Source: Hephaestia caeni
GTDB lineage: Bacteria; Pseudomonadota; Alphaproteobacteria; Sphingomonadales; Sphingomonadaceae
Direction: 5' to 3'
Length of the DNA: 64,000 nt
Assembly (NCBI RefSeq): GCF_003550065.1
Contig: NZ_QXDC01000005.1
Coordinates: 124,001 to 188,000, forward strand
The notes under the pieces: model-generated
The model's input: the letters and a program-made list of their open reading frames with translations, nothing else
Databases searched by the model: none
Told to the model about the DNA's origin: nothing
In this document: piece by piece, positions 8,599 through 18,567 of the stretch
Numbering within the stretch: position 1 is the first letter of the stretch
How the letters are laid out: each line of letters begins with the position of its first letter
Translations under genes and position numbers: made by a program

Positions 8599-9618
8599 AT
8601 GACGACGCTGGACCGGAGCACGCTGGGCGCGATCGGCTTCGGCGCCGCGCCGCTGGGCAATCTCTATCGCTCGCTGACCGACGCCGCCGCGCGCGCCACG
8701 ATCCGCGCCGCGTGGAATGCGGGCATCCGCTATTTCGACACCGCCCCGCATTACGGTTTCGGGTTGAGCGAGAAGCGGCTCGGCTCGGCGCTCGCCGAGA
8801 TCGATCCCGACGAACAGGCGATTGTGTCGACCAAGGTCGGCCGCAGGCTCGATCCGGTGCCCGATGCCGATCTCACGCGCCCGCGCCAGGGCTTCGTCTC
8901 GCCCGAGCCGGTCGAGAGCGTGTTCGATTACGGCTATGACGCGGTGATGCGCGGCTATGAGGCGAGCCGCGCGCGCTTGCGCCGCGACCGGATCGATGTG
9001 CTCTATGCGCACGATCTCGGCCGGCTGACCCACGGCGACGCGCATCCCCATCATTTCTGCGCGTTCCTCGACGGCGGGTACAAGGCGATGCGCGCGCTCC
9101 GCGATGGCGGGGCGGTGCGCGCGATCGGGATCGGCGTCAACGAAGTCGCGATCTGCGAACAGGTGCTCGCCCACGCCGACCTCGATCTCATCCTGCTCGC
9201 CGGGCGCTACACCTTGCTCGAACAGGACAGTCTCCAAACCTTGCTGCCGCTGTGCGAACGCCGATCGGTCGGCGTGGTGATCGGCGGCCCGTATAATTCG
9301 GGTATCCTCGCGCAGGGCGTCGGCGGAGGAGCGCCGGTGCATTACGATTACGAGCCCCCACCCGCCGACATCGTCGCCCGCGTCGCGCGGATCGAGGCGC
9401 TGTGTGCAGCGCACGGCGTGCCGATGGCGGCGGCGGCGCTGCAATTTCCGCTCGCCCACCCGCAGATCGCCTCGGTGATACCGGGAATGGCGTCCCCCGA
9501 CGAGGCGGCGGCGACGATCGCGGCGATGGCGACGCCGCTGCCGCCCGCCTTGTGGGCGGACTTGAAGCGCGCGGGGCTGCTCCGCCCCGACGCCCCGGTT
9601 CCGGGCATTGCGGAATAG
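8599..9618 (+). CDS. Aldo/keto reductase, L-fucose dehydrogenase (D-threo-aldose 1-dehydrogenase) type
   Basis: The 339-residue aldo/keto reductase barrel contains FDTAPHYGFGLSEKRLG, with the catalytic Asp and Tyr, and the conserved lysine in VSTKVGR. The insertion containing YDAVMRGYEASRARL and the HDLGR motif resemble pyridoxal 4-dehydrogenase and L-fucose/D-threo-aldose dehydrogenases that oxidise the sugar to the lactone with NAD(P)+. ATG 8599 is taken as the start. An in-frame GTG at 8578 is possible, but GGAGGAG at 8553-8559 is distant from both. It follows the TonB receptor and precedes a sugar mutarotase, which would supply the required anomer. The exact sugar is inferred. Confidence 0.82.
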   Translation: MTTLDRSTLGAIGFGAAPLGNLYRSLTDAAARATIRAAWNAGIRYFDTAPHYGFGLSEKRLGSALAEIDPDEQAIVSTKVGRRLDPVPDADLTRPRQGFVSPEPVESVFDYGYDAVMRGYEASRARLRRDRIDVLYAHDLGRLTHGDAHPHHFCAFLDGGYKAMRALRDGGAVRAIGIGVNEVAICEQVLAHADLDLILLAGRYTLLEQDSLQTLLPLCERRSVGVVIGGPYNSGILAQGVGGGAPVHYDYEPPPADIVARVARIEALCAAHGVPMAAAALQFPLAHPQIASVIPGMASPDEAAATIAAMATPLPPALWADLKRAGLLRPDAPVPGIAE

Positions 9619-9698
9619 GCCCCCTATCTGGCGGGCGCCGTTTCATTCTATACGAGCCCGGACAGGCAACACTCATCGACAGGGGGGCGGGCCGCCAC

Positions 9699-10061
9699 AT
9701 GACCCAACGATTCTGCATGGCGCTCGATCTTGTCGACGATGCCGATCTGATCGCTGAATACGAACGCTGGCACCAGGTTGGCCGCACGCCCCCCGGCATC
9801 ATCCGATCGATCCGCGCGGCCGGAATCGAGAATATGGAGCTGTTTCGTGCGGGCAACCGCATGGTGATGGTGATCGACGCCGCCGACGATTTCTCGTTTG
9901 CGCGCAAGGCGGCGCTGGATACGGCCAACCCCGAGGTGATCGCGTGGGAACGCCGGATGGACGCCTTCCAGCGGCCCGTTCCGGCAGCGGCCGAGGGCGA
10001 GAAATGGACCGCGATGACGCGCATCTTCCGCCTCGCCGACCATCCCGACGAGGCACGATAA
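9699..10061 (+). CDS. L-fucose/L-rhamnose mutarotase (RhaM family)
   Basis: The 120-residue protein of the RhaM/DUF718 family is a dimeric alpha-beta-barrel enzyme that interconverts alpha and beta anomers of 6-deoxy sugars. The family residues Tyr and His are visible in EYERWHQVG near residue 25. ATG at 9699 follows the purine-rich AGGGGGGCGG at 9681-9690. It lies 80 bases after the dehydrogenase-like gene in the same direction, so L-fucose is a better guess than L-rhamnose. Only the context separates the two. A MITE-like repeat starts 13 bases after the stop. Confidence 0.82.
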   Translation: MTQRFCMALDLVDDADLIAEYERWHQVGRTPPGIIRSIRAAGIENMELFRAGNRMVMVIDAADDFSFARKAALDTANPEVIAWERRMDAFQRPVPAAAEGEKWTAMTRIFRLADHPDEAR

Positions 10062-10074
10062 TCGCGATTCGCAC

Positions 10075-10344
10075 CTAGGATCAGGACCCATTGATTGCGA
10101 GGATCGTGATGTCGCCATGCAGGTTCGTGGCGAGGACAAGCGCCGAAGGCGGGGTTTTTGCCCCGTCGAGACGCGTCGACGCTGCCACGGACCTGCATGG
10201 CGGCACCCGAAGGGCGGGGCGGGAAAGCGCCGCGAGGGCGTTGCTCGATTGGTCCATAGCGCTGCTATGGACCGCACTCGCGCCTTCTCGCGCCATCTTT
10301 CCCGCCTCCGTCACGACCGCGCAATCAATGGGTCCTGACCCTAG
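10075..10344. mobile_element. 270-bp MITE-like element with 25-bp terminal inverted repeats
   Basis: The ends at 10075-10099 and 10320-10344 are inverted repeats matching at 24 of 25 bases (core TCAGGACCCATTGATTGCG), and the outermost CTAG on both sides could be the target duplication. The inside is also highly palindromic: CCATGCAGGT near 10115 pairs with ACCTGCATGG near 10191, and GGTCCATAGC pairs with GCTATGGACC at about 10251-10273. It encodes nothing and fills the gap between the mutarotase and the mannonate dehydratase. It looks like a non-autonomous element moved by a transposase encoded elsewhere. Confidence 0.72.
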
Positions 10345-10397
10345 CCACTGGCAATTGAGGCCGGTCTGCGCGATCCGGCCCCCGTGCCTCGCCCCGG

Positions 10398-11639
10398 TCA
10401 CCAGTTCCACATCGTCCCGTCGGCAAGCCGCGCAACAGGCAACTGCTTGGGAGTGTACGGATATTTCGCTGCCAGCGTCTCGTCGATGGTGACGCCGTGG
10501 CCCGGCGTTTCGCCCGCGATCAGATAGCCGTCGTCGAACCGGTAATCGTGCGGGAACACCGCATCGGTCTCGGGCGAGTGGCGCATATATTCCTGGATGC
10601 CGAAATTGGGCACCCAGGTATCGAAATGGAGCGCCGCGCCCATGCACACCGGCGACAGATCGGTCGCGCCGTGGCTGCCGGTGCGGACCTGATAGAGGCT
10701 CGCGAGATCGGCGATCCGGCGCAGGTGGGTGATCCCCCCGGCATGGACGACGGTGGTGCGGATATAATCGATCAACTGGTGCTGGATCAGCTCGCGGCAA
10801 TCCCAGATCGAATTGAAGATTTCGCCCACCGCCAGCGGCGTCACCGTATGCTGGCGGATCAGCCGGAATGCTTCCTGGTTCTCGGCCGGGGTCGAATCCT
10901 CCATCCAGAACAAATGGTAAGGTTCGAGCGCCTTGCCCAGCCGCCCCGCTTCGATCGGCGTCAGCCGGTGGTGGACGTCGTGGAGCAATTCGATCTCGTC
11001 GCCGTAGACCGCGCGGAGCCGATCGAACAATTTGGGCGCGTGGTTGAGATAGGCGGTCGTCGACCACAGGGTCTCGGTCGGCAACGTGCCGTCCGCGGGC
11101 TCGTAATAGAGATCGCCCTTGCCGACGCCATACGCGCCCTTGACCCCGGGAATGCCGCTTTGTGCGCGGATCGCGCGATAGCCCATCTCGCGATACACGC
11201 CGACCTGATCGACCGTCGCCTCGATATCGGCGCCATTGGCATGGCCGTAAACCAGCACGCCCTCACGCGAGCGCCCGCCAAGCAATTGATAGAGCGGCAA
11301 CCCCGCGGCCTTGGCCTTGATATCCCACAAAGCAGTATCGACCGCCGCGATCGCGGTCATCGTCACCGGCCCGCGCCGCCAATAGGCGCCGCGATAGAGG
11401 AACTGCCACATATCCTCGATCCGGTGCGCGTCGCGGCCGATCAGATTGGGGATGACGTGATCGTTGAGATAGCTCGCGACCGCCAGCTCGCGGCCGTTGA
11501 GAGTCGCGTCGCCGATGCCGGTGATGCCCTGATTGGTCTCGATCACCAGCGTGACGAAATTGCGCCCCGGGCAGGTGACGACCACCCGCGCGTCGCGGAT
11601 CGTGAGCTTTTCGTTGTTACCGCTTATGGTTGCGTTCAT
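10398..11639 (-). CDS. manD: D-mannonate dehydratase (enolase superfamily, ManD)
   Basis: The 413-residue enolase-superfamily enzyme converts D-mannonate to 2-keto-3-deoxy-D-gluconate. It closely follows the known Novosphingobium ManD pattern. Visible features are CPGRNFVTL near the start, the YRGAYWRRGPVT loop, LLHDVHHRL (metal Asp and catalytic His), FWMEDSTPAENQEAF, GEIFNS, HGATDLSP and the terminal DGTMWNW. ATG at 11639 is preceded by GGGAGAGGG on the minus strand. It is divergent from the FucP-type permease across 183 bases. It would serve hexuronate breakdown, so this region handles more than one sugar acid. High- and low-activity ManD subgroups exist, and the sequence fits the high-activity one. 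Confidence 0.92.
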   Translation of the reverse strand: MNATISGNNEKLTIRDARVVVTCPGRNFVTLVIETNQGITGIGDATLNGRELAVASYLNDHVIPNLIGRDAHRIEDMWQFLYRGAYWRRGPVTMTAIAAVDTALWDIKAKAAGLPLYQLLGGRSREGVLVYGHANGADIEATVDQVGVYREMGYRAIRAQSGIPGVKGAYGVGKGDLYYEPADGTLPTETLWSTTAYLNHAPKLFDRLRAVYGDEIELLHDVHHRLTPIEAGRLGKALEPYHLFWMEDSTPAENQEAFRLIRQHTVTPLAVGEIFNSIWDCRELIQHQLIDYIRTTVVHAGGITHLRRIADLASLYQVRTGSHGATDLSPVCMGAALHFDTWVPNFGIQEYMRHSPETDAVFPHDYRFDDGYLIAGETPGHGVTIDETLAAKYPYTPKQLPVARLADGTMWNW

Positions 11640-11697
11640 CTCCCGCGCCCTCTCCCGTTTCGCCCGCCGCGACGTTCGCGGCCACTATCGCCGTGTG

Positions 11698-11794
11698 TCA
11701 TATCGCGTTAACGCTACCAAATAAACGACGACGACAAGGCGCCTCGACATCGCCGCGGCACGCCGTCATATACGTAACGCCGTATCAGATATGA
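11698..11794. promoter_or_regulatory. Divergent promoter region of manD and the FucP-type permease
   Basis: The 183-base gap between the two starts holds a perfect palindrome GCGTTAACGC at 11705-11714. It also has TCATAT three times (11698-11703, 11766-11771, and as ATATGA at 11789-11794); the last two form an inverted repeat. These are candidate binding sites for a regulator controlling both genes. The strong AGGAGGGGA at 11810-11819 is the permease ribosome-binding site. Confidence 0.35.
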
Positions 11795-11822
11795 AACGAG
11801 AGCGGCGCCAAGGAGGGGACGC

Positions 11823-13178
11823 ATGGGAATCACCGCTGCGCCGATCGGCGACGCCACTGCCGATACCGACGCCGATGCCGGACAAGCCGGCACCGGCCGC
11901 TTCATCACGCCGGGGTTCAAGCTGGGCTTCGCGCTCGTCACCAGCCTGTTCTTCCTCTGGGCGATAGCGAACAATTTCAACGACATATTGATCCGCCATT
12001 TTCAGAAGGCACTCGATCTCAACCGCGCTGAGGCCGGATTGATCCAGTTCGTCTTCTATCTCGGCTATTTCCTGATGGCGCTGCCGGCGGGGATGCTGAT
12101 GCGGCGCTTCGGCTATCGCGCGGGGATATTGTGTGGGCTGGGGCTCTACGCGCTGGGGGCGGTGCTGTTCTATCCGGCGGCCGAGATCCGCGCCTACGGG
12201 GTGTTCCTGGCGGCATTGTTCGTGATCGCGTCGGGCGCGGCGTTCCTCGAAACCGCCGCCAACCCCTATATCGTCGCGTTCGGTGATCCGGCGCGAGCGT
12301 CGCAGCGGCTCAACCTCGCGCAATCGTTCAACGGCTTCGGCGGGTTCGTGGCGCCGATCATCGGAGGAATGTTCATCTTCTCCGGCGTCGAGCACAGCGC
12401 CGCCGAGCTGGCTGCGATGTCCCCCGCCGAGCTGACCGCCTATCGCGTCTCCGAAGCGCAGATGGTGCAGATGCCCTATCTGACGCTCGCCGGAATCGTG
12501 ATCTGCATCGGCATCGCGATCGCGCTCGTCCGGCTGCCGCGGATCAGCCATGACCGCGCGTCCGCGGGGACGCTGTCTGGCCTGCGATCGGTGCTGCGCG
12601 AGCCCGCGCTCGCCGGTGCGGTGATCGCGCAATTCTTCTATGTCGGCGCGCAGGTGGGGGTGTGGAGCTTCTTCATCGATTTCGTGAAGGAACTGAGCCC
12701 CGCGACGCCTGAGCGGACCGCTGCCTTCCTGCTTTCGCTCAGCCTGGTGCTGTTCATGGCGGGGCGCTTCATCGGCACCGCGCTGATGCAGCGCATATCG
12801 GCGACGCGGCTGCTGCTCGTCTTCGCCACGATCGATATCGTGCTGATCGCGATCGCCGCGTTCGCGCCCGGCATCGTCGCGGTGGGGGCGCTGACGCTGA
12901 CGAGCTTCTTCATGTCGATCATGTTCCCGACGATCTTCTCGCTGGGGGTGAAGGATCTGGGCGATCGCGCGATGCTGGGGGCGCCGCTGATCATCATGGC
13001 GATCATCGGCGGCGCGCTGTTTCCGCCGCTGATGGGGCTCGCCTCGCAGGCGATCGGCGACGTCATCCAGCCCACGATGCTGCTGCCCGGCCTGTGCTTC
13101 GCCGTGATCGCGTTCTACGCCCGGCGCACGCACCGCGCCGAACGGCGGCGGCACGCCGCCGTCCCGCCGCTCCCCTGA
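11823..13178 (+). CDS. fucP: FucP-type sugar:H+ symporter (major facilitator superfamily)
   Basis: The 451-residue MFS transporter has 12 predicted membrane helices. FFLWAIANNFNDILIRHFQK near residue 45 and FLETAANPYIVAFG near residue 140 are hallmark FucP-family motifs, including the Asp and Asn used in proton-coupled L-fucose transport. ATG at 11823 is close behind a strong Shine-Dalgarno. The family also carries glucose, galactose and other sugars, so L-fucose is supported mainly by the surrounding fucose-type enzymes. It would act after the TonB receptor has moved material into the periplasm. The gene ends 26 bases before a large hairpin repeat. Confidence 0.88.
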   Translation: MGITAAPIGDATADTDADAGQAGTGRFITPGFKLGFALVTSLFFLWAIANNFNDILIRHFQKALDLNRAEAGLIQFVFYLGYFLMALPAGMLMRRFGYRAGILCGLGLYALGAVLFYPAAEIRAYGVFLAALFVIASGAAFLETAANPYIVAFGDPARASQRLNLAQSFNGFGGFVAPIIGGMFIFSGVEHSAAELAAMSPAELTAYRVSEAQMVQMPYLTLAGIVICIGIAIALVRLPRISHDRASAGTLSGLRSVLREPALAGAVIAQFFYVGAQVGVWSFFIDFVKELSPATPERTAAFLLSLSLVLFMAGRFIGTALMQRISATRLLLVFATIDIVLIAIAAFAPGIVAVGALTLTSFFMSIMFPTIFSLGVKDLGDRAMLGAPLIIMAIIGGALFPPLMGLASQAIGDVIQPTMLLPGLCFAVIAFYARRTHRAERRRHAAVPPLP

Positions 13179-13203
13179 GGAGACGGCAGGCGGCGGCCCG
13201 TCT

Positions 13204-13378
13204 TAGAGTTTGATCCACTGGCGTGGAAGCGGCCCCGGCCCACTCCCCCACGGGGTCCCCACAAAGTACTTTGTGGGGTTACACCCCACCCCACCTCCCA
13301 TTCAGTATACTGCCGTTGGGAGGTGGGGTGGGGGAGCGGGCCGGGGCCGCAGCCGATTCAGCGTAGCTGAATCCGAAT
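13204..13378. repeat. Composite palindromic repeat, copy A1 (with nested module)
   Basis: A 34-base right arm at 13317-13350 pairs with a left arm split in two (13229-13250 and 13284-13300). The split is caused by a nested module around a perfect 22-base palindrome (13257-13278, centred on AAGTACTT). The loop is 13301-13316. A further small hairpin, GATTCAG..CTGAATC, follows at about 13355-13373, and the left flank reads GTTTGATCCACTGGCGTGG. It lies between the ends of the converging permease and membrane-protein genes, so it may serve as a bidirectional terminator. Relatives are at 37527, 40693 and 41723. Confidence 0.8.
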
Positions 13379-14167
13379 CTAGGCGAAGATGTCTTCCAGC
13401 GCCTTGCCCGACGGGCCTTCCTTCCAGTTGCGCAGCTCGACATAGAGCGAGGTCTGGACGGTGCCCCACACGGTATAGATGAGCGTGTTGAGCACGGCGG
13501 ATCCCACGATCCAGCCGACCGACACGGCATTCTGCGCCATCGCCTCGGCGTTGACGGTACCGAGGATCAGGAGGCCGAACACGGCCGTCACGATCCACAT
13601 CGCGACGAGGAGGATCAGTTCGAGCCCGAACACCTTCCACCGCGCGCCCTTGGTGAGTTCGCGGCTGCGGCCGAAGGCGCCGAACACCCCGGTGCGTTCC
13701 TCGACCAGCGCCGGCGCGACGACCGCCCACATGCAGAACAGCATGATCCCGGGAACGATCAGCAGGATGAGCCCGAGCCAGATACCGAGCGCCGCGAGGA
13801 TGCTCAGCCCGATCAGCGGCAGCGCGACGGCAAGCCCTGCCGCAGCACTTTCGCCGAAGCTCGCGCGCTGCCCTTCGGTATGCGCGATCGTCGCGCGGAC
13901 GAGCGCGCCCTGGACGAGCGCATAGAATATCATCGAGACGATCCCGGCGACGATCGCGACCGCGATTACCCCCATCTGCTGATAGCGATCGAGGATGCTC
14001 GTGCGCAGCGACACTTGAAACCAACTGATGAGCACCGCCGGGATCGCCCCGAACACGAACGCGATTCCGAACATGGTGACCGGATTCGCCGCGAGCACCG
14101 CGCCCGTGCGGCTGAGAATACGGCCGATCGACACCGTCTCGACGATGTCGGCTGTCTGGGTTGCCAT
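13379..14167 (-). CDS. Predicted multi-pass membrane protein, function unknown
   Basis: The 262-residue protein has about six hydrophobic segments (for example IAFVFGAIPAVLISWF, IFYALVQGALV, LGLILLIVPGIMLFCMWAVV, LILLVAMWIVTAVFGLLIL). The middle part, VAPALVEERTGVFGAFGRS, is shared with a family of bacterial integral membrane proteins (YciC/glycerophosphodiester phosphodiesterase membrane-domain type). ATG at 14167 is preceded by GGGGGAGAGGGG, so the much longer upstream open frame is not used. It is divergent from the MoxR-type operon. I cannot assign a role. Confidence 0.8.
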   Translation of the reverse strand: MATQTADIVETVSIGRILSRTGAVLAANPVTMFGIAFVFGAIPAVLISWFQVSLRTSILDRYQQMGVIAVAIVAGIVSMIFYALVQGALVRATIAHTEGQRASFGESAAAGLAVALPLIGLSILAALGIWLGLILLIVPGIMLFCMWAVVAPALVEERTGVFGAFGRSRELTKGARWKVFGLELILLVAMWIVTAVFGLLILGTVNAEAMAQNAVSVGWIVGSAVLNTLIYTVWGTVQTSLYVELRNWKEGPSGKALEDIFA

Positions 14168-14302
14168 TGCCCCTCTCCCCCTTGTTTCAGCCCATGCTAC
14201 GGGGATTTCGATGCTTGTCCAGAGGGATGGCGCATTACGGGCGGTTGCGCGACGGCGCCGTTCGATTAGGATCGCACGCAGCGGCGAGGGTCGCGCGGGG
14301 GA

Positions 14303-15022
14303 ATGAACGGGGTGATTGCGGCATTTTTCGGTCTGCAACAGGCGACGGCCGGTGATCCGCGCTTCGTTGCCGCGCACCGGGCGCTGCGGGGCGATTCGTC
14401 GGTTCAGTTCGATCTCCAGAGCGTGACCCCGCCGCCCGAGGCTCCCGCCTGGCTGAGCACGCTGGGCCATTGGTTCGAAACCGTGCTGCGCCCGATCGGC
14501 CGGCTGATCGCCTGGATCTCCAGCTTGATGCCCGCCGCGCCTTATGCGCGTATCCTGCTGTGGACGCTGATCGCCGCTGCCTTGGCCGCGTTCGTCTGGA
14601 TGGCCGTCCAGCGGTTGCGGACGGGCGCGTGGCGGCTGCCGCTGTGGCGGCGCGCGCCACCCGCCGCCCCTGCCGAGGATGCCGACGACTGGGCGCCCGA
14701 TGCGGCGCCCGCGCGCCGGTGGCTCGACGAGGCCGACGCGTTCGCCGCGCGCGGCGACTATGCGCAGGCGATCCATCATCTCCTGCTGCGCAGTGTCGAG
14801 GATATCGAACGGCGCCGGCCGCGGCTCGTCCGCCCCGCATCGACCAGCCGCGACCTTTCCGCCGCCGATGCCATTCCGGCGTCCGCGCGCGACCTGTTCG
14901 GGCGGATCGCGGCGCTAGTCGAGCGCAGCCTGTTCGGCGGCCGTGCCGTCGATGCCGTCGATTGGTCGGCGGCGCGCGAGGCTTATGCCACCTTCGCGCT
15001 GCCCAAGGCGTGGCGCGGATGA
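14303..15022 (+). CDS. DUF4129 domain membrane protein
   Basis: This is the first gene of a six-gene overlapping operon. The 239-residue protein has one clear transmembrane helix (ARILLWTLIAAALAAFVWMA, about residues 82-101) and a C-terminal DUF4129 domain (ARRWLDEADAFAARGDYAQA, then SARDLFGRIAALVERSLFGG). DUF4129 proteins recur next to MoxR ATPases and DUF58 proteins, and some are fused to transglutaminases. The biochemical role is unknown. The stop overlaps the next start (ATGA at 15019), implying translational coupling. It is likely to act at the inner membrane with the rest of the operon. Confidence 0.82.
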   Translation: MNGVIAAFFGLQQATAGDPRFVAAHRALRGDSSVQFDLQSVTPPPEAPAWLSTLGHWFETVLRPIGRLIAWISSLMPAAPYARILLWTLIAAALAAFVWMAVQRLRTGAWRLPLWRRAPPAAPAEDADDWAPDAAPARRWLDEADAFAARGDYAQAIHHLLLRSVEDIERRRPRLVRPASTSRDLSAADAIPASARDLFGRIAALVERSLFGGRAVDAVDWSAAREAYATFALPKAWRG

Positions 15023-16297
15023 GTGATCTCGCCATCGGGCGGCACGACACCGACGACGCGATCTTCGCGCCGCGCACGGTGACGCTGATGCTGATCGTCG
15101 GGGTGATCGGCTTCGTCGGCGCGCTCGTGCTCGGCGCCTATACCCCCGATCTGCGCCAGGCCGACAATGGCGGCGAACATGCGCTGTCGCGATCGGCGGT
15201 GGGCTTTGCCGGGATCGTGCGGCTCGCCTCGGCGACCGGGCGCAACCCGCACATCATCCGCCGCGACAGCGACTGGAGCGACGCCGATCTCGTCATCGCG
15301 ACCCCCGAGCGCGCGGCCGTCCCCGTGGGCGGGCTCACCCAGACGCGGCTCTACAAGACCACGCTGATGATCCTGCCCAAGTGGCAGACCGTGGAGGATG
15401 AGCGCCATTCGGGCTGGGTGCGGATCAAGGGCCTGCTCCCCATCAACGAGCCTGAAGGCGTGCTGGCGCCGGCCGAAAATTTCTCGATGCGGCGACGCGG
15501 CAAGGGCGGACAGCCGCTCGTCAACGCACCGGGCGTTCCCGACGCGATCGCCTTCACGGCGCCGCGCGAGACGCAGGTGATCGTCGATTACAAGCGCGCC
15601 GAGGGTGTCGACGCGGATGCGGATAGCGAGGAGGGCGACGACGGCGAGGAGGGCGCGGCGCCCCCACCCTTCATCCCGCTCATCACCGACGGCCAGGGCG
15701 GCACCGTGCTCGGGCGGCTCGGCAATCTCTACATCCTCGCCGATCCCGATCTGCTCGACAATGCCGGGATGAAGGAGGCGCGCAACGCCGCCTCGGCGCT
15801 GGCCCTGCTCGACTGGATCAACGGCGAGGACGCGACCTCGATCGGCTTCGACGTGACGTTGAACGGCCTCGGCGGCAGTCGCAGCCCGCTCACGCTCGCG
15901 TTCGACCCGCCCTTCCTCGCGATGACGCTCGCGCTGGCCGCGGCCGCGCTGCTGCTCGGCTGGCGCGCGCGCGGACGGTTCGGGGCGCCGCGCCCGCGCG
16001 ACCGGGCGATCGCCTTCGGCACGCGCGCGCTGGTGGATAACAGCGCGGCGCTGGTCCGCAAGGCAGGCCGCGCGCGGCGGCTGGGCGGGCGCTATGCTGC
16101 GGTGATCCGCGAACAGGCGGTGCGCGGATTCGGGCTGTCACCCCGGCTCAAAGGCCCCGCGATCGACGCCTATCTCGACGATCTCGGCGGCGAGACGCGC
16201 TTCTCAGACCTCGCGAGCGCCGCCGAGGGCGCGGAGGATAATGCAACGATGCTCGCCGCCGCGCGGGCGCTTCACCAATGGCAACGGGAGAGACTGG

Positions 16298-16308
<11 letters not shown>
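15019..16308 (+). CDS. DUF4350 domain membrane protein
   Basis: The 429-residue protein has an N-terminal membrane helix (TLMLIVGVIGFVGALVLGAY), a long periplasmic or cytoplasmic middle domain of the DUF4350 type containing an acidic run (about residues 196-212, EEGDDGEEGAA), and a second helix near residue 300 (FLAMTLALAAAALLLGW). The C-terminal 100 residues are basic, then helical. DUF4350 proteins occur in MoxR/DUF58 operons and are related to GldG-type ABC accessory domains; their function is unknown. ATG at 15019 overlaps the DUF4129 stop, and the end overlaps the moxR start by 11 bases. Confidence 0.82.
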
Positions 16309-17250
<942 letters not shown>

Positions 17251-17254
<4 letters not shown>

Positions 17255-18567
17255 TCTATCCGACACGAACGGCGATCATCGCGGCGGCGGCGGGCGCGCC
17301 GATCGCGCTCGCGGTGGCGATTCTCTTTCCAGTCCAATGGTATGCGGGGCTTGCCTGGAGCGCCGCGGTGATCGTGCTCGCGCTCGTCGACGCCGTGGCG
17401 CGCGCGCGGCCGGGCGCGGCAGGTGCGACGCTCGATCTGCCTGCGACGGCATCGGTGGGCGCGCCGATCGTCGCGCTGGCGCATGTCACGATCGATGCCG
17501 CGCACGCGCCCGCCACGGCCGAAGTGGCACTGCCCCCCGATCCACTCGTCGATGCCACCGCCGATGGCGAGGCGTGGATCGCACTCGATCAGGGGCACGG
17601 CACCGCCCCGATTGCGCTGGCCACAAAGCGCCGCGGCACCGCGCGCTTCACGCGGCTGTGGGTGCGCTGGCGTGGACCGCTCCGGCTGGTGTGGAAGCAG
17701 CGGATCGTCGCCATCGACGCCCATGTCGCGATCCTGCCCGATATCGATGCCGTCCAGCGTCGCGGCTCGGAAATTTTCCGCCGCCACGCGCTGCAAGGAT
17801 TACTCGCGCAGATGAACCGCGGCGACGGCAGCGATTTCGACGCGTTGGTCGAATTCCGCGCCGGCATGGACCGCCGCGCGATCGACTGGAAGCAATCGGC
17901 GCGGCACCTGAAGCTCCGCGCCAAGGAATTTCGCACCGAACGCAACAACCAGATCGTGTTCGCGATCGATGCCGGGCGCCAGATGACCGATCCGATCGCG
18001 GGGCTGCCCCGGCTCGATCGCGCGGTATCGGCGGTGCTGCAAAACGCCTGGGTCGCGCTCAAGCTCGGCGACCGGGCATCGCTGTTCGCGTTCGATTCGC
18101 GGCCCCGGCTCGCGAGCGGCTTCGTCGCCGGCCCGGGCGCGTTCGGCGAGTTGCAGCGGCTCGCCGCGCGGATCGATTACAGCGGCGAGGAACCCAATTA
18201 CACCTTCGCACTGGCGACGCTGGCGAGCCGGCTCGCGCGGCGATCGATGATCGTGCTGCTCACCGAATTCACCGATCCCACCTCGGCCGAATTCCTCGTC
18301 CAGTCGGCGGCGCGGCTGATGCGCACGCACCTGCTGCTCGTCGTCGTGCTGCGCGACGACGATCTCGACGCGCTCGCCGAGCGTGTGCCTGAGGATGTCG
18401 ACGACGTCACTCGCGCGGTCACCGCCGCCGCGCTACTGCGCGAACGCCTGCTGGTGCTGACGCGGCTGCGGCACATGGGCGCGCATGTCGTCGAGAGCGA
18501 ATATGATCGCGTCGGCGAGCGGCTGATCGCCGCGTATCTCGATCTAAAGCGGAGGAACCTGTTGTGA
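17251..18567 (+). CDS. DUF58 domain protein (vWA-like partner of MoxR)
   Basis: The 438-residue protein starts with two membrane helices (IIAAAAGAPIALAVAILFPV; WSAAVIVLALVDAVA) and carries the DUF58 signature RRAIDWKQSARHLKLRAKEF near residue 210. A vWA-like fold follows, where IVFAIDAGRQM stands in for the MIDAS DxSxS motif but is incomplete. The start is a TTG at 17251 that overlaps the moxR TGA. DUF58 proteins are the usual partners of MoxR ATPases and are thought to be membrane-anchored adaptors. Start codon and coupling are clear from the sequence; the role is inferred from the family. Confidence 0.88.

Noticed and set aside
11766..13154. 462-codon minus-strand open frame across fucP
   Set aside because: Low-complexity shadow full of His, Arg and Asp; the plus-strand permease is unmistakable.
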